Below are positions 34,091-43,352 of a stretch of DNA of 46,959 nucleotides, one piece after another. Location: contig CANJIU010000080.1 in assembly GCA_947474365.1 (NCBI GenBank), positions 1 to 46,959 on the forward strand. The letters run 5' to 3'. Under the pieces are notes generated by a model. That model worked only from the letters and a program-made list of their open reading frames with translations. It searched no databases and was not told the DNA's origin. Both the position numbers and the translations under genes were made by a program. This DNA is from Opitutia bacterium (GTDB lineage Bacteria > Verrucomicrobiota > Verrucomicrobiia > Opitutales > Opitutaceae). Positions within the stretch are counted from its first letter, which is position 1. The number at the start of each line of letters is the position of its first letter.

Positions 34091-37000
34091 ATGAAGTCCG
34101 CGGGCACCACCGTCGGCCGGGCGGTCCTCGCCGCCTTGGCGCTGGTAATCGCCTGTCCGGCGCAGCCGGCCACCGCGTCCAAGGGCGCACTGGAGGGCAC
34201 GGTGCTCAGCCAGGCCAACGGGCTGCCGCTCGGCCGGGCGCGGGTGGTCCTGGCGGAGACCGCTCAGGAGACTTTGACCGACGACGAGGGCCGGTTCGCG
34301 TTTCGCGACGCCCCGGCGGGAACGGTCCGGCTGGAAATCTCCTACCTCGGCTTCGCGTCGCAGACGGAGACGCTGGCGGTGCCGCCGAAGGGAACCGCCG
34401 CCCACGAATTCCGGCTCGTCCGCGAGGGCGCTCCTGTCACCCGCACGGAGGGCGGCGTGGTCGTGCTCGAGAAGTTCGAGGTGATTGCCGACCAGACCAT
34501 GAGCGCCCAGGCGCTGGCCATGAACGAGCAGCGCCACGCGGCGAACATCAAGAATGTCGTCGCCTTCGACGAACTCGGCGACCGCGGCTTCGAAAACATC
34601 GGCAACTATGTGCGCTTCCTGCCGGGCGTGGCCATCATCGAGGACGGCGATAACCCGGGTAAAATCGCCCTGGGCGGATTTCCGGCCGAGATGTCCAGCA
34701 TCCAACTCGACGGGGCCAACCTCGCCGGCACGGGCATCGGCCCCGGAAGCAGCCGCACGATGGCACTGCAGGAAGTGCCGATGATGAACATCGAGCGGGT
34801 CGAGGTTTCCAAGGTTCCCACGCCGGACATGCCGGCGGCCGGCCTGGGTGGCTCATTGAATCTCGTGACCAAGACTCTGCTCGGCCTCAAGCGCCCCACC
34901 GCGAGCTACCAAGCCTACATGAATTTCAACAACCGGAACGGCCTGACGTTCGACGGCGGAGCCCGCCAGCCGACGGGAGCACTTTCGCCGCGCCACGCCG
35001 AGCCGTCCGTCAACACCAGCCTCGCCTTCCCAGTGGGGAAACGCCTGGCGATCAGTCTCGGCGTATCGCGTTCCTGGAAACAGCGCCCGACGGACGACAC
35101 GCCGTCCGAGGTCGCTTTCTGGAATTTGAAGTCGACCTATCCGACCGGCCTGCCGAAAGATTTCGCCTTTGCGATCGGCCAGTGGAAGCAGGAGGCCGAC
35201 ATCACGCGCACGGAGAATTTCCAGGTGAATGTGGACTGGCGGCTCGCCCGCAACGATACCCTCAGCGTGGGCGTCCAGCGCCGGATCATCGCTGGCGAGA
35301 AAGCCACCAGTTTTTTCACGGCGCGCATCAACGCGAATTACGACGCCATCGGCGACGCGACGTATTCCCAGTCCCGGGGCAATACCGGCACGATGGAAAT
35401 GGGGAGCAACAATCCGCTGAACTACGAGTCCACGACGACCAACGACCAGGCGAGCGTGCAATATCGACATCGCGGCAGCGAGTGGCGCATCGACGGGCAG
35501 GGCTCCTATTCCCGGTCGGTTCGGGAACGCAGCAGTTTGGGCAAGGGTTACTTCGCCGGCACCTTTGCGCGCATCGTCAACCTCAACATGCGCGGCGACG
35601 GCATGAATGAAGGGAACAGCATTTTGCCGCGCACCCTTTCGCTCAAGGATGCCGCCGGGAGGAACATCAACTGGATCGATGGCGACAACTACAGTCTGCA
35701 AAACACCACCGAGGAGTTCGCCGTGTATCAGACCGACCTGGCCTCCGCGCGCGTCGATGTGGCCCGCGCGTTCGGCGGCAGATTCTCCCTCAAGACCGGG
35801 GTGTCGTTCAACCGGATGGACAAGGACGACATCCGGCCCAACACGGCGTATACCTTTGTCGGCCAGAATCGAAATACCGCCGTCTCGGCGTATGACCTCA
35901 TCGACGAGTCCATCGGGGTGAAAATGAACGGAACCCCCATCCGCTGGATCAGCCCGGTGAAGGCGCACAAACTTTTCGTCGATCACCCGGAGTGGTTCAC
36001 GCTGAACTCAAGCGCGATCCAAAACGCGGTCACGAACTCCAAGCGCATGCTTGAGGACATATCGGCCGCCTACCTGCGGTTCGACCTGAAGCTGCTGCAG
36101 AACCGGGCCAACCTCACCGGCGGACTGCGCTACGAAAAAACGGCTCTCGACGGCTGGAGCTTGCTCAAGGATTCCTTCGCGATTTACCGGCGCGACAGCA
36201 GGGGAAACCTGCTGCGGGACAACGCTGGCGCACTCATCCGCATCACCACCGACGCCACCGAGCTGAACCGACTCCAGTTCAAAGAGCGAGGCAACCACGA
36301 GTCGCGTGACTACGACGGCCTGTATCCGAGTTTGAATTTCAACTACGCGTTCAGCGACAATCTCGTGGCCCGCGCCGCGTATGCGCGCACGCTCGGACGC
36401 CCCGACGTGAGCTACGTGGTCGCCGGCGTCACCCTGCCGGTCCCGACCGACACGAATCCGACCAGTGCCCGCACCATCGTGGTGGGAAATCCCGGCCTGG
36501 AGCCCTGGACCGCGGACAGTTTTCACCTCTCGCTCGACTCCTACCATCTCAAAGGCGGCTTCGGTTCGATCGGAGTCTACCGGAAAGACGTGAAGAACTT
36601 CTTCGCGCAGCGCGGCACGCCGGCGACGAAAGCGCTGCTGCAGAGCTACAATATCGCCGACAGCGACATCGAGTTCATGCTGAACGACCAATATGTGTTG
36701 CGGCGCTGGGAAAACGTCGGTGCCGCCCGGCTCGCCGGCGTGGAAGCGAGCTACCGGCAGGATTTGTGGTTCGTGCCGTCCTGGCTGAAACTGACGCAGG
36801 TTTGGGTGAACTACACCCATCTGCAGGTCAGCGGTGCGAACGAAGAGGATTTTGTCGGTTTCACGCCGGATGTCCTCTCCTTCGGGGTGAACTACATCCG
36901 CTCCCGTTTCTCCCTGCGGTTGACCGGATCATACCAGGCGGAAACGAGAAAATCTTACATCCTCGTCGTTCCGGGCACATCGAACGAGGGTTTTATTCCA

Positions 37001-37219
37001 CCGCGGACCTACGAGTATCAGGCCGCGGCCACCCAATACGGCGTGAGTGCCGAGTATGCCGTCACCAAGCGTGCCTCGCTTTACCTGAATTGGAGCAATG
37101 TTTTCTCCGAGGATCTGCTCGTGTACCGCCGCGCTCCGGATACGCCGAAATACGCGCAAAACGCGCAGCGTTACGTGGTGCCCTCCTATATCATGTTCGG
37201 CGTGCGAGGACGCTACTGA
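34091..37219 (+). CDS. SusC-like TonB-dependent receptor with carboxypeptidase-like N-terminal domain
   Basis: About 1042 aa, signal peptide 1-29 from ATG 34091. Residues 33-108 are a carboxypeptidase-regulatory-like beta-sandwich (LEGTVLSQANGLPLGRARVV, TDDEGRFAFRDAPAG). The plug covers about 150-270 (VVAFDELGDRGFENIGNYVR, LPGVAII, IQLDGANLAGTG, NIERVEVSKVPTPDMPAAG). The barrel ends VPSYIMFGVRGRY with a terminal aromatic. This layout is the one used by glycan-importing receptors. No SusD-like lipoprotein is next to it, as is usual outside Bacteroidota. The PSCyt1-type gene starts 28 bases after its stop. The ligand is presumably an oligosaccharide released by the enzymes upstream. Confidence 0.92.
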   Translation: MKSAGTTVGRAVLAALALVIACPAQPATASKGALEGTVLSQANGLPLGRARVVLAETAQETLTDDEGRFAFRDAPAGTVRLEISYLGFASQTETLAVPPKGTAAHEFRLVREGAPVTRTEGGVVVLEKFEVIADQTMSAQALAMNEQRHAANIKNVVAFDELGDRGFENIGNYVRFLPGVAIIEDGDNPGKIALGGFPAEMSSIQLDGANLAGTGIGPGSSRTMALQEVPMMNIERVEVSKVPTPDMPAAGLGGSLNLVTKTLLGLKRPTASYQAYMNFNNRNGLTFDGGARQPTGALSPRHAEPSVNTSLAFPVGKRLAISLGVSRSWKQRPTDDTPSEVAFWNLKSTYPTGLPKDFAFAIGQWKQEADITRTENFQVNVDWRLARNDTLSVGVQRRIIAGEKATSFFTARINANYDAIGDATYSQSRGNTGTMEMGSNNPLNYESTTTNDQASVQYRHRGSEWRIDGQGSYSRSVRERSSLGKGYFAGTFARIVNLNMRGDGMNEGNSILPRTLSLKDAAGRNINWIDGDNYSLQNTTEEFAVYQTDLASARVDVARAFGGRFSLKTGVSFNRMDKDDIRPNTAYTFVGQNRNTAVSAYDLIDESIGVKMNGTPIRWISPVKAHKLFVDHPEWFTLNSSAIQNAVTNSKRMLEDISAAYLRFDLKLLQNRANLTGGLRYEKTALDGWSLLKDSFAIYRRDSRGNLLRDNAGALIRITTDATELNRLQFKERGNHESRDYDGLYPSLNFNYAFSDNLVARAAYARTLGRPDVSYVVAGVTLPVPTDTNPTSARTIVVGNPGLEPWTADSFHLSLDSYHLKGGFGSIGVYRKDVKNFFAQRGTPATKALLQSYNIADSDIEFMLNDQYVLRRWENVGAARLAGVEASYRQDLWFVPSWLKLTQVWVNYTHLQVSGANEEDFVGFTPDVLSFGVNYIRSRFSLRLTGSYQAETRKSYILVVPGTSNEGFIPPRTYEYQAAATQYGVSAEYAVTKRASLYLNWSNVFSEDLLVYRRAPDTPKYAQNAQRYVVPSYIMFGVRGRY

Positions 37220-37247
37220 GGTTTACTCGCGCCCCCTGCTTCCCCCA

Positions 37248-39581
37248 ATGAGGAGATCGACCCCGATTCTGCTAATCGGCCTCGCGGCTTCGCTCGGTGC
37301 ATCGGAGGTGCCCCGATTTGAAGCGGACGTGCTGCCGGTGTTTTATCGACATTGCTTCAGTTGCCATAGCGAAAAGCAGGCGAAGCCCAAAGGCGGTCTG
37401 CGATTGGATTCGGCGCAAGGGATAACCGACAGCGAGGTTGTCTTGCCCGGCAAGCCGGACGAAAGCGAGTTGCTGCGGCGGGTGTTGCTGCCGCTGACGG
37501 ATGACGAGGTGATGCCACCGCTGAAGGGAGGGGCGCAGCCGCTCTCCGACGCTGAGCGAGGCTTGTTGCGCGAATGGATCGCCGCTGGGGCAACCATGGG
37601 CGGGTGGGGGAGGTTCGAGCATCGCGATGCGCCGCTTGATGATCGTCGCGTGGCGGTCCCTCGTGCCGCCGTGCCAGTGGTCGCCCGGCAGGTGGACGCG
37701 TTGATCGACCGCCACCATACGGCGAAGGGCACGAAGTTGAACCCGCCCATCAGCGACGAGGTGTTCTTGCGCCGCGTGTATCTGGACGTCGTCGGCCGCA
37801 TCCCGAGCCTGGACGAAAGCACGCGGTTCCTCGCTTCGACCGGGGAGAGCAGGCGGGCCCGGCTGGTCGACGAGTTGCTCGGCAGCGAGGGCTATGTGAG
37901 CCACACGTATAACTGGAAAGCGGACCAGCTCCGGATCAACCCGCGCCTGTTGGCCGCAGGGCAACCGGGTTGGCTCTACGACGAGTGGGTGAAGGACGCC
38001 ATTCGTTCGGGCCTGCCGCACGACGAAACCGTGCGCCGGCTGATCACTGCCAGCGGTTATCTCTGGGAAAACGGTGCGACCGGATTCTATCTCCGCGATC
38101 TCGGGATGCCGTTGGACCACGCCTCGAACCTGTCGCGCGTCTTCCTTGGCACGCGCCTGGAATGCGCCCAGTGTCACAACCATCCGCTCGAGCCGGTGAC
38201 CCAGAAGGATTTCTTCCAGATGGCGGCTTTCACCGCCGGCGTGTCAAACCTCAGCAGCCCGAGCGGTTACTCCAATGACAACGTAAAGCAGTGGCCGCAG
38301 ATCAAGGCGCTGCTGGAGGGGATGGGGGCAGACAAGGCGCTGCAGGATGGCGTAAGCCGGGCGATCGCGCCCATGAAACGTCTCACGAAGGATTCCGACA
38401 AACCGCTCACCTTTCCGGCGACGTATGCGTACGATGAATCGGCGAGGGGCCGGCCCGTGGTTCCGCGGACCCTTTTCGGCGACGAGGCCCCCGTCGGCGA
38501 TGGCGATCGCCGCCGGGCCTTCGCGGAGTGGATGACCTCGCCCCGCAATCCACGCTTTGCCAAGAACGCAGCCAACCGCCTTTGGCGGCGGGTCATGGGC
38601 GCCGGCCTGATTGAGCCGGTCGACAGCCTGTCCGCCCTGCCTCATCCGGAACACCGGGAACTGCTCGACTTCCTTACGGCGGCGATAATCGGCTTCGGCT
38701 TCGACGAGCGGGCCTACCTCGCCGCGTTGCTGAATACGCGTTTGTATCAGAGCGAGGCCGTGCGCGAGCGACCAGAGCCTGGGACGGCCATCGGGTTGCA
38801 CGGGCCACTGCTGCGGCGGCTGTCGGCCGAACAGATTTGGGACTCGCATCTCGTGCTCCTCGTGCCGGACCTCGACCAACGCAAATCCGCGGTGCACCAC
38901 GAAGGCTCCAATTTGAATCCGGCGCGATTGCGCCGTCTCACCGCGATGTCCGCCGATGAGATCATCGCGCGGGCCCGCGACGAAATGGCCTACCGCGTCC
39001 GGCGCCGCGAATATGACCTGCGCCTCGCAGACCAAAAAAAGGAGCTCGCGGCGGCGCAGGCTCGCGGCGAGGCCGCCGAGGTGCGGAGACTCAAGTCCGC
39101 CCACGCCCGCGAGAATGAAGACTTCTTCAGCCGGGAGCTGCTGGGGCTGGAGATGGGCGGACCCCAGACGGTGCGGGACACCGATCCACGCTGGAAATCA
39201 CTGCCGGGTGATTTTCTCCGGGCCTCGGAGATTCCGCTGCCGTTGCCGCTTGGGCATTTCCTACGTCAGTTCGGTCAGTCGGATCGCCGCGAGATCGACG
39301 CCTTCAATCGCGAACCCAACACCACGCACGCGCTGGCCTTGATGAATGGCGAGCTGATCACGCGTGTCCTCGCACCTGATTCCCTCCTGCGGCGCCGGCT
39401 GGCCGCAACTGATGGGAGCAGGGATCGTTTGATCTCGCTGATCTATCGCGCCATCTTCGTGCGCGTTCCAACCGACGGAGAGCTTGCCACCTTGACGGAC
39501 CTCACGGCGTCGAGCCTGACGCCGGAGGAGGACACAATTTGGGCGCTGCTGAACTCGCCCGAATTTCTCTTTCAGCAATAG
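37248..39581 (+). CDS. PSCyt1-DUF1549-DUF1553 protein with a c-type haem motif
   Basis: About 777 aa. Signal peptide 1-19, then a planctomycete-type cytochrome domain with CFSCH (Cys36, Cys39, His40), the C-x-x-C-H haem attachment site, and GGLRLDS and DDEVMPP typical of PSCyt1. DUF1549 follows (about 145-350, FLRRVYLDVVGRIPS, LSRVFLGTRLECAQCHNHP, which adds a second C-x-x-C-H) and DUF1553 (about 430-760, FAEWMTSPRNPRFAKNAANR, HPEHRELLDFL). Such proteins are abundant in Planctomycetota and Verrucomicrobiota and are usually encoded just before a DUF1501 gene, as here; their function is unknown. ATG 37248 is chosen; upstream in-frame codons overlap the receptor gene. The pair sits between two TonB-dependent receptors, suggesting a role tied to glycan use. 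Confidence 0.9.
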   Translation: MRRSTPILLIGLAASLGASEVPRFEADVLPVFYRHCFSCHSEKQAKPKGGLRLDSAQGITDSEVVLPGKPDESELLRRVLLPLTDDEVMPPLKGGAQPLSDAERGLLREWIAAGATMGGWGRFEHRDAPLDDRRVAVPRAAVPVVARQVDALIDRHHTAKGTKLNPPISDEVFLRRVYLDVVGRIPSLDESTRFLASTGESRRARLVDELLGSEGYVSHTYNWKADQLRINPRLLAAGQPGWLYDEWVKDAIRSGLPHDETVRRLITASGYLWENGATGFYLRDLGMPLDHASNLSRVFLGTRLECAQCHNHPLEPVTQKDFFQMAAFTAGVSNLSSPSGYSNDNVKQWPQIKALLEGMGADKALQDGVSRAIAPMKRLTKDSDKPLTFPATYAYDESARGRPVVPRTLFGDEAPVGDGDRRRAFAEWMTSPRNPRFAKNAANRLWRRVMGAGLIEPVDSLSALPHPEHRELLDFLTAAIIGFGFDERAYLAALLNTRLYQSEAVRERPEPGTAIGLHGPLLRRLSAEQIWDSHLVLLVPDLDQRKSAVHHEGSNLNPARLRRLTAMSADEIIARARDEMAYRVRRREYDLRLADQKKELAAAQARGEAAEVRRLKSAHARENEDFFSRELLGLEMGGPQTVRDTDPRWKSLPGDFLRASEIPLPLPLGHFLRQFGQSDRREIDAFNREPNTTHALALMNGELITRVLAPDSLLRRRLAATDGSRDRLISLIYRAIFVRVPTDGELATLTDLTASSLTPEEDTIWALLNSPEFLFQQ

Positions 39582-39600
39582 CGCCCGTATTCTCCCTCGT

Positions 39601-40878
39601 ATGAAGTCAACCCCGACCGATTTCCACCGCCGTGCCTTCATGGAGCGTTTCGTCAAATTGTTCCTCGGCGTAAATCTGCTGCCGGGCCTCGCGCGCCTGA
39701 ACGCAGCGGGAGCGCCGTCCGGTGGAAAGGCGAAGCGTGTCATTTTTCTCTACCTGCGCGGCGGGCTTTCGCACATCGACACCTTTGACCCCAAGCCGGG
39801 GCGGCCCGAGATGGGTGGCGTGCGGGCGATCGGCACGAGTGCGGACGGGGTGCAGGTTTCCGAGTGGTTTCCGCGCATGGCGCAGCAGATGCATCATGTT
39901 TCCCTCGTGCGCTCGATGACCTCGACGCAGGGTATCCACGAACTCGGCACCTACTTGGCGCACACCAGCCACTTCATGACACCCACCATCCGGCACCCGG
40001 GGCTCGGCTCGTGGGTCGTGAAGCTGCTCGGTTCCGAGAACCGGCTGCTGCCGGGCAACGTGCTCGTCAACGGCAGTCCGCAGCACCCGGGCGGCGGATA
40101 TTTTCCCGCGCATCTCGCACCATTGCCCATCGTGGATCCGGGCGCGGGCCTGCAGAACTCCGTGCTGCCCGCGGCAGTGAGCGAGGCGGATTTCACCCGT
40201 CGCACCGCCCTGGCACGGGCCATTGGCAGCCACTTCGTGCAGCAGACGCCGCACCGCGACGCGGCGGCGTATCTCAAGATTCAGCAGGAGGCCGCCGCCC
40301 TGATGAAGAGCGACGACCTCAAGGTCTTCGACATCTCGCGCGAAGACGCCCGGACGCAGGCGGCGTATGGTTCGCATACGTTTGGCAAGGGCTGCCTGCT
40401 CGCGCGCCGCCTGGTCGAGGCGGGCGTGCGGTTCATCGAAGTGGAGGACGACCAAAATTGGGACACCCACAACGATCAGATCAAAGCGATGCGGATCATG
40501 ACGCCCTCGGCGGATCAGACGATGGCCGCTCTGCTCGAAGACCTCCATCAACGCGGCCTCCTGGCCAGCACGCTTGTCGTGATGGCGACCGAGTTCGGCC
40601 GTTCGCCGCAAATCAGCAACGTCACCGCCGGGCGCGGACACCACCCCGGCGTCTTCACCTGGTGGCTCGCGGGTGGGGGAGTGAAAGGCGGCTACGTCCA
40701 CGGCAAGTCCGACGAAATCGGCGAACGTGTCGCGGAAAATCCCGTTACCATGCCGGACTGCAATGCAACGGTGGCCATGGCCCTGGGCCTGGACATTGGT
40801 CACATCGAACATTCGCCCTCGGGGCGCCCCTTCACCGTGGCGGACAAGGGCAGGCCCGTGACGGCGTTATTTTCGTAG
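39601..40878 (+). CDS. DUF1501 protein (alkaline-phosphatase-like fold)
   Basis: About 425 aa. The N-terminus has HRRAFMERFVKLFLG, a Tat-like leader common in this family. Family signatures are RVIFLYLRGGLSHIDTFDPK, MHHVSLVRSMTS, GIHELGTYLAHT, RFIEVEDDQNWDTHNDQI, VVMATEFGRSP and GRGHHPGVFTWWLAGGGVKGG, where conserved His and Asp residues resemble the metal site of alkaline-phosphatase-like hydrolases. The substrate is unknown. It follows the DUF1553 gene by 19 bases, the standard pairing, and the third receptor begins 60 bases later. It is not a sulfatase: the C-x-P-x-R maturation motif is absent. Confidence 0.9.
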   Translation: MKSTPTDFHRRAFMERFVKLFLGVNLLPGLARLNAAGAPSGGKAKRVIFLYLRGGLSHIDTFDPKPGRPEMGGVRAIGTSADGVQVSEWFPRMAQQMHHVSLVRSMTSTQGIHELGTYLAHTSHFMTPTIRHPGLGSWVVKLLGSENRLLPGNVLVNGSPQHPGGGYFPAHLAPLPIVDPGAGLQNSVLPAAVSEADFTRRTALARAIGSHFVQQTPHRDAAAYLKIQQEAAALMKSDDLKVFDISREDARTQAAYGSHTFGKGCLLARRLVEAGVRFIEVEDDQNWDTHNDQIKAMRIMTPSADQTMAALLEDLHQRGLLASTLVVMATEFGRSPQISNVTAGRGHHPGVFTWWLAGGGVKGGYVHGKSDEIGERVAENPVTMPDCNATVAMALGLDIGHIEHSPSGRPFTVADKGRPVTALFS

Positions 40879-40938
40879 TCACCTGCCCGCACCTGTTTCC
40901 CCGGCCGCTTCTTATTCCACGCGAACCCGTTTTTCTTC

Positions 40939-43242
40939 ATGCACCCCAAATCACCCGCCTGGTTCTCCTTCCCGCTCGTCGTCGTGTTTCGACTGACCTT
41001 CGTTGCGCTCGTAATTCCCGTCGCCCTTTTCGCCCAGGCGTCCCGACCGGCCTCCGTGTCGGCGTCCGACGAGGCGGTGTCGCTGCCGGAATTCCGGGTC
41101 GAGACGAACAAGGACAACAGCTACCTCGCCACCGAAACCACCTCGGGCACGCGCACCGCGGCGAAGTTGATCGACCTGCCGTTCTCCGTGCAGTCGCTGC
41201 CGAGTGAATTCTTCAACGACTTCATGCTTTTCGATTTCGACGAACTGAATGGTTACGTCAGCAACATCAAGCCGGCCGATGCCGCCGGTGCCGGTAATGG
41301 CGGCTCACGCCTGCGGGGCTTCGGCATGCCGCAATTCCGCAACGGTTTTTCGATCATCCAGCAACCCGACTCCAACAACGTCGACCGCGTCGAGGTCCTG
41401 AAGGGGCCGTCCGCCGGCATCTACGGCGCCACCGCGCCCGGCGGCGTGATCAATTTCATCACGAAGAAGCCGAAGGCCAGGGCCGAGTCGTCGCTGGAGT
41501 TCATCGGCGGCGACAACAACTACAAGCGTGTCAGCGGGAGCACAACCGGCCCGCTGACAAAGAATATATTCTACCGCCTCGACGGCACCTACTATGATTT
41601 CAACCGCCCGACCGACTGGTGGTATAACCGTACCTTGGACATCAGCGGCGGCCTCGTTTACAAACTCGGCGCCAATACCTCGATCAGCGCCGAGTTCGCG
41701 TTCACGCAGCGGAACGCCAACCCGTTTGTCGTCTTCACGCGCTACGTCGACAAGGCCAACCGCACCCAGGGCCTCGTCTACACGATCCCCGGGGAGCAGT
41801 ATCCCGGGTTGGGCGAGCGCCTCACGCGCTTCAACCAGGCGGGCCCCTACAACCGCTACCAGCGCTACAACAATTCAAGTTACCTCACGTTCCAGCATCG
41901 CTTCAACGAAACGTGGTCGCTCCAGTCCAACCTTTCCTACACCAACCGCCACTTCCGCCGCTTCGGTCCGACGAGCCTCGGCAATTGGAGTCTGATCACG
42001 AACAACTGGACCGGCACGCGTTCGCCCTATCACCAGGAGTTCGTCTACGAGCAGGACGGCGCGCAGGTCGATCTTGCGGGCAAATTCAAGGCCATGGGCG
42101 CTGAGCACCAGTCGCACCTCGGCTTCGACTGGATCTACCTCGGGCAGAAACAAAAGACGTGGAACCTCACCAACACCGCCGCGATAACCGCGCTGATGCC
42201 GCCGGGCGTCACGCTGGCGTCCTGGCAGAAACCAAACCCCTTCGATCCTGATTTTCTCGTCCGTGCCGGCCAACCGTCTTTCGACAGCGTGTGGCCCATG
42301 GTCGATGGCTCGACCTTCAACCTCTACAACGAGGAATTCGGGGTGTTCTACAACCACATGGCCAGCTTCCTCGAGGATCGGCTCGTGTTGATGGCCACGG
42401 GCCGCGCCGACACCTACTCCCTGCATCGGCAGCAGCCGCTCAGTGCGCGCACCACCCTGCGGGACGCTACTTCCGACAAGAAATACACGACCTATTCCCT
42501 CGGCCTCAGCTACAAGATTGTCGGACAAAAACTCGTCGCCTACGGCAGTTACGGCAGTTCCTTCGATCCGGCTCCTTCGGTCGACACGAACACCGGCCAA
42601 ATCTATGGCAACACCGAGGCGCGCGGCGGAGAACTCGGCTTCAAGGGCATCCTGCTCGACGGCGGGTTCTCGTATTCCGCCGCCGCATTTACGGCGCGGC
42701 AGGAAAACGAGACGACCAGCAACCCCGACAATCCCGGTGGCACCAATCTCCTCCTGCCCTCGCTGACGCCGGGCGGCAGCACCCGCTCGCGTGGCATCGG
42801 AATCGACGTCAGCGGCCGGGTGACGCAAAATCTTTCGCTCATCGGCAACATGGGCTGGCTCGACTGCCGCACCGTGCAGAATCTGGCCGCCCCCACGAGC
42901 GTTGGCCAGCGCGTCGCCAACAGTGGTCCCGCGCGCAAAGGCAGCGTCGCCGGCACCTACGCGTTTTCGAACGGCTGGATCAAGGGCCTGCGCGTCGGTC
43001 TCACCTACTATTACTCCACGGAGAACATCCGCATCTACGGAACCGCCACGTCGACGAACGTCTATCTGCCGGCGAACAGTTATTGGGGCGGCATGATGGC
43101 CTACTCGTGGAAGATCCGCGGTAACAGGACGCTGAGTTTGCATCTGGCCGCCACCGATCTCTTCAACCAGCAAATTCTCACGGACAACGCCTTCTGGCCC
43201 GCCGGCACCCAGTGGAAGTTGAGCACGGCCATTAAATTCTAA
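40939..43242 (+). CDS. TonB-dependent outer-membrane receptor
   Basis: About 767 aa, siderophore-receptor-like architecture without the carboxypeptidase-like domain. The long hydrophobic leader (residues 1-34) is followed by a short FRVETNKDNSY stretch, the plug (about 55-175: RTAAKLIDLPFSVQSLP, SRLRGFGMPQFRNGF, VDRVEVLKGPSAGIYGA, PGGVINFITKKPK), and a barrel ending STAIKF. It has recognisable similarity in layout to the receptor at 3.7 kb but is a distinct protein. It may import a different product of the same breakdown pathway or a metal or vitamin. It lies between DUF1501 and the GH43 gene. Confidence 0.9.
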   Translation: MHPKSPAWFSFPLVVVFRLTFVALVIPVALFAQASRPASVSASDEAVSLPEFRVETNKDNSYLATETTSGTRTAAKLIDLPFSVQSLPSEFFNDFMLFDFDELNGYVSNIKPADAAGAGNGGSRLRGFGMPQFRNGFSIIQQPDSNNVDRVEVLKGPSAGIYGATAPGGVINFITKKPKARAESSLEFIGGDNNYKRVSGSTTGPLTKNIFYRLDGTYYDFNRPTDWWYNRTLDISGGLVYKLGANTSISAEFAFTQRNANPFVVFTRYVDKANRTQGLVYTIPGEQYPGLGERLTRFNQAGPYNRYQRYNNSSYLTFQHRFNETWSLQSNLSYTNRHFRRFGPTSLGNWSLITNNWTGTRSPYHQEFVYEQDGAQVDLAGKFKAMGAEHQSHLGFDWIYLGQKQKTWNLTNTAAITALMPPGVTLASWQKPNPFDPDFLVRAGQPSFDSVWPMVDGSTFNLYNEEFGVFYNHMASFLEDRLVLMATGRADTYSLHRQQPLSARTTLRDATSDKKYTTYSLGLSYKIVGQKLVAYGSYGSSFDPAPSVDTNTGQIYGNTEARGGELGFKGILLDGGFSYSAAAFTARQENETTSNPDNPGGTNLLLPSLTPGGSTRSRGIGIDVSGRVTQNLSLIGNMGWLDCRTVQNLAAPTSVGQRVANSGPARKGSVAGTYAFSNGWIKGLRVGLTYYYSTENIRIYGTATSTNVYLPANSYWGGMMAYSWKIRGNRTLSLHLAATDLFNQQILTDNAFWPAGTQWKLSTAIKF

Positions 43243-43352
43243 ACCTGCGCCGCACTAGGTTGGTTCGGCAACAGACAGGAAAGTTTCCCGCCTACATCGG
43301 TGGCCGGCGACGACCGTGAGTGAAGCACCCAGATGCTAGCCTACAGTATCAC

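Noticed and set aside
34091..37219. A SusC/SusD pair
   Set aside because: The receptor is SusC-like, but the following gene is a cytochrome/DUF1549-DUF1553 protein and no SusD-like lipoprotein lies anywhere in the window.
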